A stretch of DNA of 37,500 nt from positions 1-37,500 of the forward strand of contig ADNK01002454.1 in assembly GCA_000320545.1 (NCBI GenBank), given 5' to 3'. The notes under the pieces are model-generated. The model was not told the DNA's origin. It did not search any database and was given only the letters and a program-made list of their open reading frames with translations. Position 1 is the stretch's first letter; every line of letters begins with the position of its first letter. Shown piece by piece: positions 23,161 through 37,080 of the stretch. Origin of the DNA: Bigelowiella natans CCMP2755 (lineage: Eukaryota > Cercozoa > Chlorarachniophyceae). The position numbers were made by a program, and so were the translations under genes.

Positions 23161-23935
23161 ATGTTAGCTAGCTAGAATGGCAAAGTGAATGGAATCACAT
23201 GCATTGGAACAGAGACGCATCTAGACGTGCTAGCGTGCGCGATAGCTAAAACAGTCTTCCCTGTGAGCTAGCTAGCTAGTGAGTTTGGGGAGACAGAATC
23301 CTCATCATGTGTAGACATGTACAAACATGTCAGCACAGCTAGATGGAGCATTCTAGCATTTGCCGACCCCCGATAAAGAATTTCTAGCACTGCTAGACTG
23401 CTAGAATTGCTAGATCTAGAGATTGGAGCAATTAGCAATGCTAGAATGTGAAATCTTGACATGACAGCATGCTAGCATGTTCTAGTATTGGCTAGCTAGC
23501 TAGCTCGAGCACACTAGCTAGCTAGCACATCTAGTGTCAGGATGTGGCAGCGCGTGATCAATCGATCTGCTAGCGATCTCATGACGATCGATCTCCATGC
23601 TAGCATGTGCAAGCTAGCAAGAGATAGCTAGATAGATCGAGAGGCACGCTAGCTAGCTAGTACGCTTAGCTAGTTAGACGCATTGCTAGATTGATTGCAC
23701 ATTCTTGATGTACTAAGCTAGCAAGCAAACTCTAGAGCTGAGTAGCTAGACATAATTCTGTATCTAGGCATGCGAATGGCTAGATTGCACAATCGCATCT
23801 GACATACGCATGCTAGCATGCTAGCATGATGCTCTAAGTCCTAGCGTTTTCGCATTTTTGCCACAGCATTGCTAGACTGCGCAACATGAGCAACTATGTA
23901 TTAATGTGTGTGCTTTTGCCGCAATCTAGCAAGGC
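23161..23935. repeat. CTAG-rich palindromic block A (convergent spacer)
   Basis: By eye about 40 CTAG tetranucleotides fall in roughly 750 bp, many as GCTAGC or GCTAGCTAGCTAG, mixed with GCATGC and GATC. It includes a perfect 20-bp palindrome CATGCTAGCATGCTAGCATG at 23809-23828. There is no simple period, so it is not an ordinary tandem repeat. It begins directly after the stop codon of the plus-strand gene. Confidence 0.85.
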
Positions 23936-24606
23936 CATGCAAGCATATAATTGTAAAGCAATTCGAATGAAAACTGTCCTGTGGTAATTTTATGCAATCC
24001 ACAATATGCTGAGAAAAACGTATCAATGTCATGCTCTTCTTAACTTTGTCGTCAGGATGCTGAGAGTGCATCGATAATCTCTAGATCCACAAGGCTATTC
24101 AGTTCGGATTACAATTCTACTTGTGCATGATTATGACGAAGCATGATTTGCTTTGTCATTTGCAGTCATTGTAAGCTCCATCGTCATTCTTAACTTGACA
24201 TTGTGAGACGCGAGGTGAGGGAACAGTAGATGAAACTGCAAACGCATTGTTCAGATCTGTCTGTATTCCACGATGGCAAATGTGAACAACATGAAGAAAC
24301 AGCAAATACATGAAAATCAATAATTGCATTATTTATTGTACTTTTGTACTGCTGCTTCTTGAATGCAGATCTGGGATTTCGTCCTGGTTATCATTAAAGA
24401 CAGAGAAAGAAGCCAGAGCAATAAAAACCAGAAAAGAAAACTGGAAATAATTACTGAAACGAAGTCTTCAGATTTAAAATATTTTAATAATTACCTTAAG
24501 TGTATTTCCTCCCCCCCCCCCCTCCCTCCTCTCCCCCCTCTTTTTTGACGTTAGCCCTCCCCTTTAGCACTAATGATCTTGATTCTGCTTCTTGTACTTG
24601 TGCCAG
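23936..24606. other. Remaining convergent spacer before kinesin
   Basis: No gene is supported. The sequence returns to ordinary AT-rich composition. A C-rich run at 24508-24540 on the plus strand lies just beyond the stop codon of the minus-strand kinesin gene. The plus-strand open frame 24500-24796 is antisense to the last kinesin exon. Confidence 0.55.
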
Positions 24607-27600
24607 TTATGACAATATAGAAGGGAAAAAGGCATTAAATGTCTTTGATACTGAAGCTGGAATAAATGAATTGCTTGATTCTGCCATTTCGGTTGGTATG
24701 GAGGATGATCTCGGTCTTGTAGAAGGGGGTTTAGAAGCTGTCTCAGATTTTATAGAACTCTCCCTCGGGGTAAGCTCATCTTTAGTTTTGCTATAAATTT
24801 TTAGTGACTTATGGGAATTATATTGAGCCGGAAATGGATTAAGAGGACGTCCAACATATGCTAAACGGAGAAATGGAGAAGTGACTCCCGCTGTGACAAG
24901 CTGAGTAAAAATTTACACACATTATTGCGAATTCAAGAGTAGAAAGCGGTTGTACGAACCATTTTATCCTTATCATTTTCATCCCTGCTCCTAATTTCTT
25001 CATCTTCACGAATACTTTCTTCATCGAGAAAATCATCACTGTCCACATCTGCTCCTGCAGAGTCAACCTCATCTTCGCTTGAAACATGCACATCGGAGGA
25101 TTTGATTCTGTAAAGAAAATATTCAAGAGAGAAGATAAACATAAACATCATTACAAGTGGACCCTCTTATTCACCTTCGTATCTTCGGCTTTATTCTTCG
25201 GTTTTCCAACTTCGATGACAAACGTAAGCTCTTATTTCCCAGTTGGTCGTTGAGAGTGTGCATTACTCTGGAACTTGGACCAACTGTGTTATGGTTGTGA
25301 AGATTATTTTTTATATTTGTCTGTGCATTGTATTTAGGGTCCATTTCAAATCTAAGTTTGCTCGGTTTGCTCCCTCGATTCTGACCGTGCCCATATATCT
25401 GTGCTACTGTGCTTGTAAGTGAAGAAGGGGACATCGGTTTGCCTCCTGAATATGCACTATGCATATCAACCCCTATGCTAATTTCGGATGATCTTGGAGA
25501 ATCTACTTCTTTTTCATTGGTATTGGAGCTATCGGTCGTTATCCCGCCATGGGAATATGAGCCAGAAAATGTAAAATGGCTGCTTCCACGTAAAGACGGT
25601 ATTAGGTCCGATTTACTACGATTCTTTCTGGATGATGCCCTTGGACCAGTTACCAAATCATTTTCTTCATATCTATCGAAGGGAGACTTCATTTTGCTGT
25701 CAAAACTGAAACCTGCTCCATCTATGGTGTGGGAGTGTTTGTGATCAATATGTTTACGGTCCCTGCTTTTCATGTTGGATGACGTATCTATACTCTGACG
25801 AGCTCCTCGAAAGTAGCTATACGGAGAATGAGAGCGTATCCCGTGAGTTTGAGACGAGTTTTTCTCGTTGCTTCTGCCATTTGAAGTTGTGTTTGCTGTC
25901 GCTTTAGGAGACTGGAACATGGAATTCGAGGTTTTCTTTTGGAAAAACCCATTTTATAAAATAAAACCCATATTTTAAGTAAACTACTATTCTAGGGATC
26001 AAACTATATCCTTAATGCTTAATTATCATACAAAGTTAATAGTACACAAAATTCAATGTTCTTACATCAAAAATAGCGGTGCTCACATCCCCCTAAAAAT
26101 TAAATGAGACTTCAATTTGTTAATTGCTAGTAAAGAACGGATTTACGTTAGAGGTCACAAGCCGTTTCAGGTGAGACGGTAAGATTGTTCTCCTCCTTTC
26201 ACCATCGTCACTGCTTGTCCCAAATTGCTAGGTAATAAATGAGTTTGGTATGTATTCAAATCATCATTGGTTTAGTTTCATACGTTAATATCTGTCTTCA
26301 CAGATTCAAGGTCCCCTCCTACGTCAGTCTGATGTGCACAAATGATTAAAGCCTCGTTCCCTTCACCTAAAAGGAAAAACCTACCAAGGTATCTACGGCG
26401 CTTGCAGTATCGGCTTCATCGCCATTCAGATACGTTACAGTCTCTCCAACCCTTTTAATGGATTCTACTGTATTTTCGAAAGCGTAAGGAAACTATGTCG
26501 CTATACCGTCGCCTCGCTTGAGGTACAACTCTTGTTCGTCTCCCGGAACCAAAATTGGGAGTCTTGTTATCATGTTACATTTTAGGTTTTAATGGTTTTT
26601 TAAAATAAACTTAAGTGCGAATACCAAGAAGCTATTCTGCAATTCCTCCAATTTCTACGTTTAAATTGCAAGAATTATAATAATTTCGAGAAACCTTTGT
26701 TCTCATACCCTTTTATACTCCTCCTTTTCTTCAACTGCTGATTGGAGAGCATTTTCTATAATTCGCAGTGATTCCGATCTGAATAACTTGCGTTAGTCTT
26801 GATTGAAAATAAACGTTACTCATATTGTGCAATTACCTCGCTGCAGCAAGCTTTAGGTAGCTTTTGGATTGGGCTGTTAATTTCGAGACTTTTTGGCGCA
26901 ATCTTCACCACACAATATTGCAATGAACAAATCAAAATAATATGAAACAGATGTTAACTTTTACTCTTCATTTTCGACAGCCTCGACACTCCCATATTTA
27001 TGAATTAGTTTTTGTTTCCCCCTAGTTAAATTGGAAATGCATGAGTAATCTGTTAAAAATTAAAAACGAAAAGATCACCGAAGCTCATCAAGTTGTAGAC
27101 TCATTGTCATGAATTCTTTACACTTCATCTTCAAATCTTCAATAAGTAAATCGTTTTGTCCTTCCAACTATATTAATGAGTTCTGTAATGTAACCAAATA
27201 TTGTTTGTTTTGTTCTTGTAACCTATTACCATTTTAATTTTCTTGCTTGTTTCTGTGTCTTCTTTCTCAGCGTCAATTTTAACCTATAATGAGAACGTGC
27301 CTGTGAAACTAAACTACAATTGCACACTATCGTCACCTTCTCGAAAGATGGAATGAAAGATTTTAATCTTTTCGTTAGGTCCTTTTCTTGGCTTTCAAGA
27401 TCACTTCTCAAAGCTGAATTTTTACTCTCCAACATTGTAAGCTGATCGTTTAGAGCTTGTTTCTCCAAACTCTACAAGAAATATGATTCAAGTGGTAGAA
27501 AAGTAAGGATGATTTTGAAACCTACTGAGTTCAATTGTAATATTTTTAAATCCTCCATTTGTTTTTTGAGGTGATCCTGAAGTTTTTTTTGCTCTTCTTC

Positions 27601-29877
27601 AGCAGTTGATAGCTCAACCTGAAGCTTTATATTTAGAAAAATCCTTATAGGCAAACAAAACTTCCCAAACCTTCAAATCGTGGACTTCTTCCTTTAATTC
27701 GTCTATTTCAGCCTGCATAGAATTTCTTTTCTCCATTAATTTTGTATACTTGAAGGCCAGACTTGGACCAGCAGAGAAAGTTTCCATGAGCTTTCTGGAA
27801 ATTAATTAATCGCTTTATCCAAGGTATTCGCTCACTGATGTATTGAAAACCTTTGAGAAGCTGACAATCTGGTAACTCCATTCCCAGATCTTAGAGCATC
27901 AATTAATATCTGCGAAATTCTTGTAATTTTTCGAATCCAAAGGTTAAAAATAAAACAAAAACCTCCTTTTGCTTCAACTGTTTCTCAGCTTCTGCCAAAA
28001 GTTGCTTGTACTCTTCAACGGTTCTATAACAGATATCTTATAGTCGAATATTCTGAGCAAAATTCTTACGATGTACCTCTCAGCATTAATTTTGGGCTTA
28101 TTTTTAATTAATTTGGCACGTTGTCCAAATCTCATCGAATTTAGAGTCTAAATGAAGATTTCTCTGTAGAAATTGAGTGGCCTCTTAATAAATGAATTAC
28201 CTCCTCAGCATTGTACAATGATGGAGAACATGTGACAATAAGGCACGTTTTCGCATTTCCTCCCAAACTGTCGCTGAGAAGCCTGGTTAACTTTGAATCC
28301 CTTTTGTTCCCAAATTGTACATTGTTTATCTTTCATTTGGACATGAGATGACATGATGACCTGTAAGGCACGTGCGATTTGTTTCCTGTGAGCGCATATA
28401 TCACATTTCCTAGACATGATAATGATTTGTTTATCATCTTTGCTTCGTCCAACGTTTTCCCTAGATACAATACAAATTCAGGAAACAATTAAATGCAGAA
28501 GCACAGTTTACTGGCACCTTTTGCCTCCGTTTTTCGTACTTTCTCTGACCCTGCTAGGTCAACTAGAAATACCTGGATTGTATCAATTTGTTAAAACAAT
28601 ATGTGCAATGATATTAATATGCAATCAAGTGCATGCATACCTTTGATTGTCGTTTAGAACCAGTTTGTCGATTTATTTGTGTTATCTTAAGGATAAACAC
28701 GCTATGACTACGACTTGATTCTGCATTCATTTTTGTACTTGCGACGTGCCTGAATTATATAATCAATTTAAATCATGTGTACACACACGCATCAATATAT
28801 ATATCTATATCTATATATATATATATATATAAATATTACATTAATGTGTTTCATATGTGTGTGGGTGTGTGTTTGTCTGTGTATGCACCATTGTGTGTAT
28901 AAACTTATGCCCATGTTGTTAGAACTTTTCGAGTACCGGTTGTTGGCTCCAGCCTCCATGGCCTTGTAAACCTTTGGAATTTAATTCATTTGAGGTTTAA
29001 AGTTCATTTCATAGCCTTGAACAATTGACCTCTGATTTATTTGCAACCCATACTTCTGTGACACTCTGTATAAATGTTCCTTTCTACGATAAATACCAAA
29101 ATCTCAATGACCATCATTCATTCGTCAGGTATGAGTAATATAACCGTTTTGCTTTCCCTTATCTTCAAATTCCCATTCTGATTTTTCGGGTTTAAGAGAT
29201 CTTTGATCTTCTCCATGTATATCTCGACGTATGATACTTGTATTTCATAATCGTATCTGTTAAATAAAGGAGAATCAAAATACGAACAGGATGCGCAAAT
29301 ACGCAAATGAATAACATTACTCTGGCTCGTCAGTGTTAACTTCACTTGAAATTCTGTCGAATATTTCTCCAACAATTCTAGGTATAATACCCTAAATAAA
29401 TAGTATATTTTCTAAGAGGAAGATTCGTCCACTTAGGTGTTTGAATACCGCATTTTCTGAACTATTTCCTCCTTTCATAGTAAACGACTTTCCAGTTCCT
29501 GTTTGGCCATATGCGAAGATAGTACAGTTAAAGCCCTTGAATACCTCTTCTACCATTGGGGCTGCTGTTTTGTTGTACACCTCAACCTGTTCAGGGTAAA
29601 GATATTAGAATGGAACTATGCTTTTAGTCTAAATGATTACTTGCGATGACTCCCAATTAAAAATTCTATCAAATTTAAATTTAGCATTCTTTTTGGAGGC
29701 CTTGCACTCTTGCAGTGCTTCCTCTGTTAGCTCGACAGATTCGATCTCATTTCCGCCAGGAAGTTTGCAGAATTGGACATTTATGGAGTACTTTGAATGG
29801 AGTCTTTCATTTTCGTTGAGTGGTCGAAAGCGAAGACATACTATAACACTCTCTGCGCCTGAACCTTTGTTGGCCAT
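24607..29877 (-). CDS. Kinesin-1 heavy chain-like motor, about 29 exons
   Basis: This is a plus-end-directed type N-kinesin. Exons, 5' to 3': 29877-29641, 29586-29449, 29391-29321, 29256-29145, 29083-29030, 28971-28937, 28749-28641, 28572-28518, 28460-28361, 28300-28201, 28147-28077, 28023-27963, 27909-27851, 27794-27671, 27618-27526, 27471-27337, 27283-27230, 27167-27079, 27021-26965, 26902-26837, 26778-26709, 26654-26611, 26562-26507, 26467-26381, 26366-26284, 26227-26159, 25911-25175, 25107-24960, 24900-24607. The sum is 1135 aa. The motor has P-loop GQTGTGKS, switch I NAESSRSH, switch II DLAGSEK, then [19 protein letters not shown] and [11 protein letters not shown], typical of kinesin-1. 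Heptad-rich coiled coil follows from about residue 340. The tail is Ser/Asn-rich and basic with one acidic segment ([16 protein letters not shown]). A classical IAK autoinhibitory motif was not seen. Borders of the small coiled-coil exons around 26611 and 26159 are the least certain. Confidence 0.92.
28794..28830. repeat. (TA)n microsatellite in kinesin intron
   Basis: TA/CTATAT tract in the intron between kinesin exons 28971-28937 and 28749-28641. Confidence 0.85.
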
Positions 29878-30481
29878 CTTGTCTATGCCTGTGGCCTTCT
29901 TTTCACCTCCATTCTGAGGCTCAGTTGTACAAGTAGACCGTTTCTACATTGCGACATAGATTTTTCCTTTTGTATGAAGTTGTCGCGAAAGGGGTTTCTG
30001 CTATGAAAAACGATCATTTAAAGAACTTTCTGGGCATTGATTGTTTGCTCTTGTTAGTACTTGATGGCGGTTGTAACTTTTAGTGCACGATTTTAAAAAG
30101 TCTGTAATTTTGATCCTAGTTTCCAACCATTTTGTCAACTGAGAGTTAACCAAATGTTGTCGCCAAAAGGAAATGTAGTATTTATTTTATGCAACAAAAG
30201 TATCTAATGAATAAGATTCAAGTAGGTTTGTTTTTAGGGACAAAGGATGAGGTTCAACCGATATAATTCCAATGTATATGTCTTAAGAAGAGAATTCAAT
30301 GGGATTGTCTTGTTCGAGATTATTAAATAACGCTCCCCTGATCTTACATGCAGAGACTCAGAATTATACAGGCACCTCATGGATGCACGCAAGCATGTGT
30401 CAACTTAAAATCGAAGGAGGCCTTAGGCTTTACACTGTATTTGTTTATGTTCTCAGAATTTAAAGCAATTCGAAATTAAAA
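29878..30481. promoter_or_regulatory. Divergent spacer, putative bidirectional promoter of kinesin-1 and G-gamma
   Basis: About 600 bp between divergent start codons with no supported gene. AT-rich; no clear TATA element or CTAG block was seen. Promoter role is inferred from position. Confidence 0.35.
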
Positions 30482-30906
30482 ATGAGCTTCGCCAGAAACC
30501 ACGAAAAGCACATTGCAGAGCTTAAAAAGGAAGCAGTCAAGCTGGTATGAACTGGACATGTCAATCGAGGCCAAGCTAATTCCATTAATTTCTACAGGCT
30601 GCAGAAATAAAGCTCATCCAACAGGCGCAAAAGCCAAGCCAAGCTTCATCTCAATTAATTCAATACATTCGAAAGACAAGCGTAGATCCTATAATGGCAG
30701 ATGATAACCCATGGTATTTGACAACAATGAGCAAACATTACATTTGAACCGTAGTGAGGTTTATTTGATTATGTCCTACTTTTCACAAAAGGCTTACAAA
30801 TTAAAGAATAGGTGAATTTTTGTATATTATTTCCCATGTTAATTTGTATTCCTTGCATTGGAATCTCAGGAAACCAAATAGATCTATCTGCTGTCTTGGC
30901 AATTAA
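30482..30906 (+). CDS. Heterotrimeric G-protein gamma subunit-like (GGL), 3 exons, 71 aa
   Basis: Exons are 30482-30544, 30598-30713 and 30870-30906, in phase from ATG 30482 to TAA 30904-30906. The protein is 71 residues, the usual length for G-gamma. An N-terminal helix (EKHIAELKKEAVKL) would form the coiled coil with G-beta. Then QLIQYIRKTSVDPIMADDNPW carries the family's conserved region, where the Asn-Pro-aromatic motif precedes the lipidated tail. The last residues are SICCLGN. The final CLGN is CaaX-like, but Gly at the second aliphatic position and a terminal Asn are unusual; the adjacent Cys could be palmitoylated. It would anchor and chaperone G-beta in receptor signalling. Most annotation pipelines would miss it because each exon is tiny. 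Confidence 0.78.
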
Positions 30907-31379
30907 AGGATTAAAGTCCAGAGAGCTACAGTATCGCAAAATGTGATAGCTGATCTAACTTGTCTAGGATGAATTTAGTTTGTAAACTATTATTGCATGG
31001 TGTCCATGTTATATCTCTAATACTTGGCCATTTAATGGTCAATTCAACCTTATGAATGTTTATTTGTAGATTCATGTAAACAATTTGCTTTGTTCTCTCC
31101 ATATTCAATCTTCGACATTGAAGCAATGACATTGAGGGCAAGTGTGTTGCAACTAGCGCTAGTTCAACTACATGACATTTGTCTGCATTCAGCACTTTCC
31201 CGTTTTCTAGTCTTCTCAAAATTCAGTGATGCAAGCTTGCGATCATTTTGATGCTAGAATGATGGAATGAACAATTTGTCTAAATGCTATGCTCACGTGC
31301 TTCTTGATTTTTGTTCATCAATGACCTGTGTGATGCTCTTGCGTTTCAGTCGTGCATTCGTCAAAACTAGAAAATTGTG
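30907..31379. other. Convergent spacer, ordinary part
   Basis: No gene supported. The minus-strand open frame 30926-31219 has no recognisable domain and lies in the 3' flank of the G-gamma gene. Confidence 0.5.
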
Positions 31380-31805
31380 TGCGCTAGCTAGCTAGCTTCT
31401 GGCATCTCTGGATCTAGCTCTAGAGCTAGATGGCTAGCTAGCTTGCTAGCCTCTCTAGCTCTACCTAGCTAGCTAGCTAGGCCTAGCCTGAACAGTGGCA
31501 CACACAGGATTCACATGACTCAATGCAAACTTTAGATCCAAACCATCTAAACCACGAAGCTGGATGCACTAGCTAGCTAGCATGCCATCCAAGTGGTTAG
31601 GTTGACTCGCCAAGTCCACACTTCTAGACTTTTTCCAACGCTAGTGCGCTTCTCTGCTAGCTCTTGGCATTCTAGCATTCTTGAATCCCTCATGCGAGAG
31701 ATGATTGAGTCTTCATTTAGAAGAGCATTAGTGCAACAAACTAGTGCCAGCGCCATTCCTAGAGGCCTACTAGCCTACACTAGTACATGTCTAGCATGCT
31801 AGCAT
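31380..31805. repeat. CTAG-rich palindromic block B (convergent spacer)
   Basis: Dense GCTAGCTAGC runs (31384-31397, 31434-31450, 31467-31481, 31569-31581) and the core CTAGCATGCTAGCATG near 31791-31806. It lies between the stop of G-gamma (+) and the stop of the MAP kinase (-). Composition and motifs match block A. The open frame 31593-31802 across it looks non-coding. Confidence 0.8.
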
Positions 31806-32085
31806 GTTTTTCAATCCCTAACAATGGATGGTGCAAAATCGCCCTCTTTGCGTGAAAGCAATTTTTTACTCATTATATGTTTAGATTTTCACATCAAAAT
31901 GTATTCGTTTTAAATTGACCTGGCTACTGATAAGAACATGTCTAATCATCCATCTAATTTGCTACAAATTACCGCAACCAATGGGACATGTGTTTCCATG
32001 ATTTGCAACTATATGTTGATAAGATTTTGGGCTTTAGGATAGTTCCGATCGGAGACCATCTTGTTTTTATCTCAGCAACATTAGC
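31806..32085. other. 3' flank of MAP kinase
   Basis: Ordinary AT-rich sequence with no supported gene; presumably the 3' UTR of the minus-strand kinase. Confidence 0.5.
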
Positions 32086-34148
<2,063 letters not shown>

Positions 34149-34475
34149 TGTTCTTCCTTCCAATTTTGCTTGAGAAATCGTCTTGGATATTTATGCACGT
34201 CCATACAACAACATCGTTTATGCCATATTTTTATTGCGACAACATCATGTGTTTGTCGTAGATAGATTAAGATGAAGTGAATTTGCCATGTGTTTTGGAC
34301 TTGCGACAAATACCCAGGGTTGTCGTACTTTTTCACAATCCACAGTGAGATATGGTCAGACTACGATTCGATCTGCTCTTGTGATGATGTGATAAAGGAA
34401 GGAGAGGGGACTGTGTGGGTTAGGAACAGAAGGGACTAAGAAGTCTTACCACTCTCATTGCCTTACCGACACATA
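34149..34475. promoter_or_regulatory. Divergent spacer, putative bidirectional promoter of MAPK and UFM1 protease
   Basis: Only 327 bp separate the two start codons. No other gene fits. A purine-rich stretch (AAGGAAGGAGAGGGGA) lies at about 34396-34411. Function inferred from position. Confidence 0.4.
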
Positions 34476-36242
34476 ATGCAAGAAGAAATAAATGGGAATG
34501 GTTATGATGAGGACGCTGCGTTACAGCAAGCGTTAAAAGCATCACTTGAGACCGTAGAAGAGCAGAAGCCACAGGTGAGGAGATGCTATAATATATTTTT
34601 TATAGATCCTAGCTGCAAGATATCTCTCTTGTGCCATAATTGCGGTGGTTTACACATTTGGTACTACGTCTGTAAGGAAACTCTAAACCCGATTATGGGG
34701 TTGGTGGAATATTACCAAGAAAAAGTAAACAAAGTAGTACTAGCGGCTAATCAAGAATCCAAGGGGAGAAAAGACTTGCCCTCTCACCTTTTTGCCAGTG
34801 AAACGGACTTTTGGTAAAATGACTAACGTTGTGAATGCAGCTTCATAACTATCATTATTAGTTTCATTTGTTGGCAATCGTGGTCGTAGTACTTAGTAGT
34901 CAGAGTTATAACTCTTGTTATTCTCTAGGTACTACAATTGCATGGATGAGATGGATCGGGGCTGGGTAATCTGATGATGGCACACTACGAACAAAAATTG
35001 TGATGTTTCTCTTCTTTATCTCGATTTAGTAGTCGTTGTTTTCTTCCAAGCTGGTAGTTTAGCTGTACTTTGTCAGGGCTGCACGTATCGAGTGATGCAG
35101 ATGGTCTTCTCAAATCTACAAAAGTTAGTAGGCTGTATATTACCTATTAAATAAATCATTTTCACAGCCATCCCCTCAAGTTTATTTATTTCCTTGATTA
35201 GGCGAGGATTCTTGGACAACATAAAGATGCCTTCTTTGAGAGAAATTCAGCAGAGACTTGCGACTTTACCCGGTATTAAGTAGTTAAACCTTATGTGTTG
35301 ATGTGTGGACTCGCAAAAGCAAAAAATCTGCGAATTTCATTAGCTCTACAAGTAATGATAAAGCGTATATTTCTTCTTCTTCTTTCTTCTTCTTCTTCTT
35401 CTTCTTCTTCTTCTTTTTCTTCTGCTTCTTCTTCTTCAAATGTATTATATCAATTAGGGTATAACTCAAGTATTGTCGGTTCTAAGAAGTGGCTTGAGCC
35501 CCCTGATGCTAATAATTACTTCAAGTAATTAGCAGCGACAAATTGATGCAATAAAAGATGTCATAAACAGGGCCAGCTATCAGTTGTTCAAAACATTCGT
35601 TGTTTTATTATACTTCAGATCGTACAAGCTGGGTGGATATGACACAACATACGATTTTGCAAAGGAACGTCATGTCAATAAATTTTGGGAGGACCTGAAA
35701 TGTCATTTTAGCACTGTTCGCACACCTGTGATTGTGGATGATAAGGTAGCAGAATGTAATGGATGCATTATATCGTATCCTTTTGTCACCGCTGCTTGAT
35801 TCAATTGTTGCAATATTCAGTTTTCAACATACGGTGTTCTTGGTGTGGCTAGCAATGAAGGTATTTTGTTAATGAGTTTATAATCTTCCTCGAGTCTGAT
35901 TTGCTGTTTCTTTTCGTCAGGGAATAGAAAGGTTCTTGTTTTCGATCCGCACATGCATGTGAAGAAGACGATGACGATCGAAGACTTTGAAGAGCAAAGT
36001 GCGAAAAAAAAGGTACCTACATTACTAAATATAAAGGTTATGTGAAGAAATACTTTAACAGTACTCAGCAAATACTGAACGAAATGGATTAGGGAGGTTG
36101 GAGGACAATCGAGCTGCACTTTAAGCAAAAACTGTGGATGGTGTACTATCCCTTGGGAAGTGCCTCAACTAAGGAAGACCATGCTGCACAACGACGCAGT
36201 CGGCATGATTCATCAGATTGTAACTGTTGCATTCTAATCTAA
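34476..36242 (+). CDS. UFM1-specific protease (peptidase C78) with N-terminal UIM and C-terminal CaaX box
   Basis: Exons are 34476-34574, 34677-34813, 34929-34965, 35077-35123, 35202-35272, 35458-35524, 35619-35745, 35821-35860, 35921-36012 and 36093-36242; all phases agree and give 288 aa. Residues about 10-28 (YDEDAALQQALKASLETVE) fit a ubiquitin-interacting motif. The C78 catalytic Cys lies in DRGWGCTYRVMQM, split between two exons. MPSLREIQQRL and STYGVLGVA follow, and the catalytic Asp/His pair is in VFDPHMH. The enzyme would mature the UFM1 precursor or remove UFM1 from targets such as ER-bound ribosomes. The last residues are DCNCCILI: CILI is a CaaX box expected to be geranylgeranylated, with neighbouring Cys available for palmitoylation. 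This end is not a feature I know from C78 proteases. ATG 34476 starts the UIM exon; no upstream in-frame ATG was seen nearby. Confidence 0.88.
35371..35437. repeat. (CTT)n microsatellite in UFM1 protease intron
   Basis: CTT tract in the intron between exons 35202-35272 and 35458-35524. It gives poly-Ser and poly-Lys frames that are not genes. Confidence 0.9.
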
Positions 36243-36479
36243 TTCATATGCAATTGTGAGCTATTGCATTATGAATACTTCTATACTCCATAATCCAATA
36301 ACGGGCACAATTTGAATGATGAAATGTGTGGCACAGCGCTTTACTTGCGTGCTGTGCGCATGCACGTGCTGCTGAACAGCGCTAGCAATGGAATTTCAGC
36401 ACATGCAGGGATGTCAGATGTTGTACAACTTAGATTATTATAATCACTAAAACTATGCAAAAAGTTGTTGCGAGCTGCG

Positions 36480-37080
36480 AGGCTATCTACTAGCTATTTT
36501 CGAAACATCACAATAAGCCTTTTTCTCTTAGTCTAGTAGTGGTGCCTAGCTAGCTAAGTGCAGTAGTAGCATGTATTCGTTGCATGTGCATGCTAGCATG
36601 CTAGAATGACTAGATGATAAGCCCAACATGCACAATAATGGCACACTGCTAGACTGCTAGCGCTACAACAAAACACACATTTGCGATTGGTAGCGCTAAA
36701 ATCAACTCTAGCCAAGTTTGTTTGTCAATGTGGTTCTCCATTTTTGCATGGTTGTGAGTGGGCGCGATATCTAGCAGTCGTCGGTGACACATAGACAAAT
36801 CTAGAAATTGAATGCGATATCAGCCACGCTAGCACGTTGTTCACAACCGACGTACATTGCAACATCCAAAGATCTGTGAGTTCATCATTGCGTGTGTGGC
36901 ACATCTAGATATGTCGGTGAGCATTGCGACACAGCGAGCTGTGCTGGCTGTGAGGTTTTCATTTGTGTCATTGCACGTGTAGTGACGAGTCGCAGCAACA
37001 TGGCAAATGAATGTGCCTCTATAGGCCTTCGCAATCTAGCTCTAGTTGGCAGTGACACGTACGCACACATGCTAGCATGG
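36480..37080. repeat. CTAG/GCATGC-rich block C downstream of the UFM1 protease
   Basis: GCTAGC, GCTAG and GCATGC motifs recur, with the core CATGCTAGCATGCTAG at about 36588-36603 and CATGCTAGCATGG near 37067-37079. It is sparser than blocks A and B but of the same character. Confidence 0.65.

Noticed and set aside
23161-23935. CRISPR-like or transposon array
   Set aside because: There are no regular repeat-spacer units, no terminal repeats and no transposase; CTAG motifs are irregularly spaced in a eukaryotic spacer.
24500-24796. 98-aa plus-strand open frame after the C-rich run
   Set aside because: It is antisense to the last kinesin exon (24900-24607), which is in phase with the previous exon.
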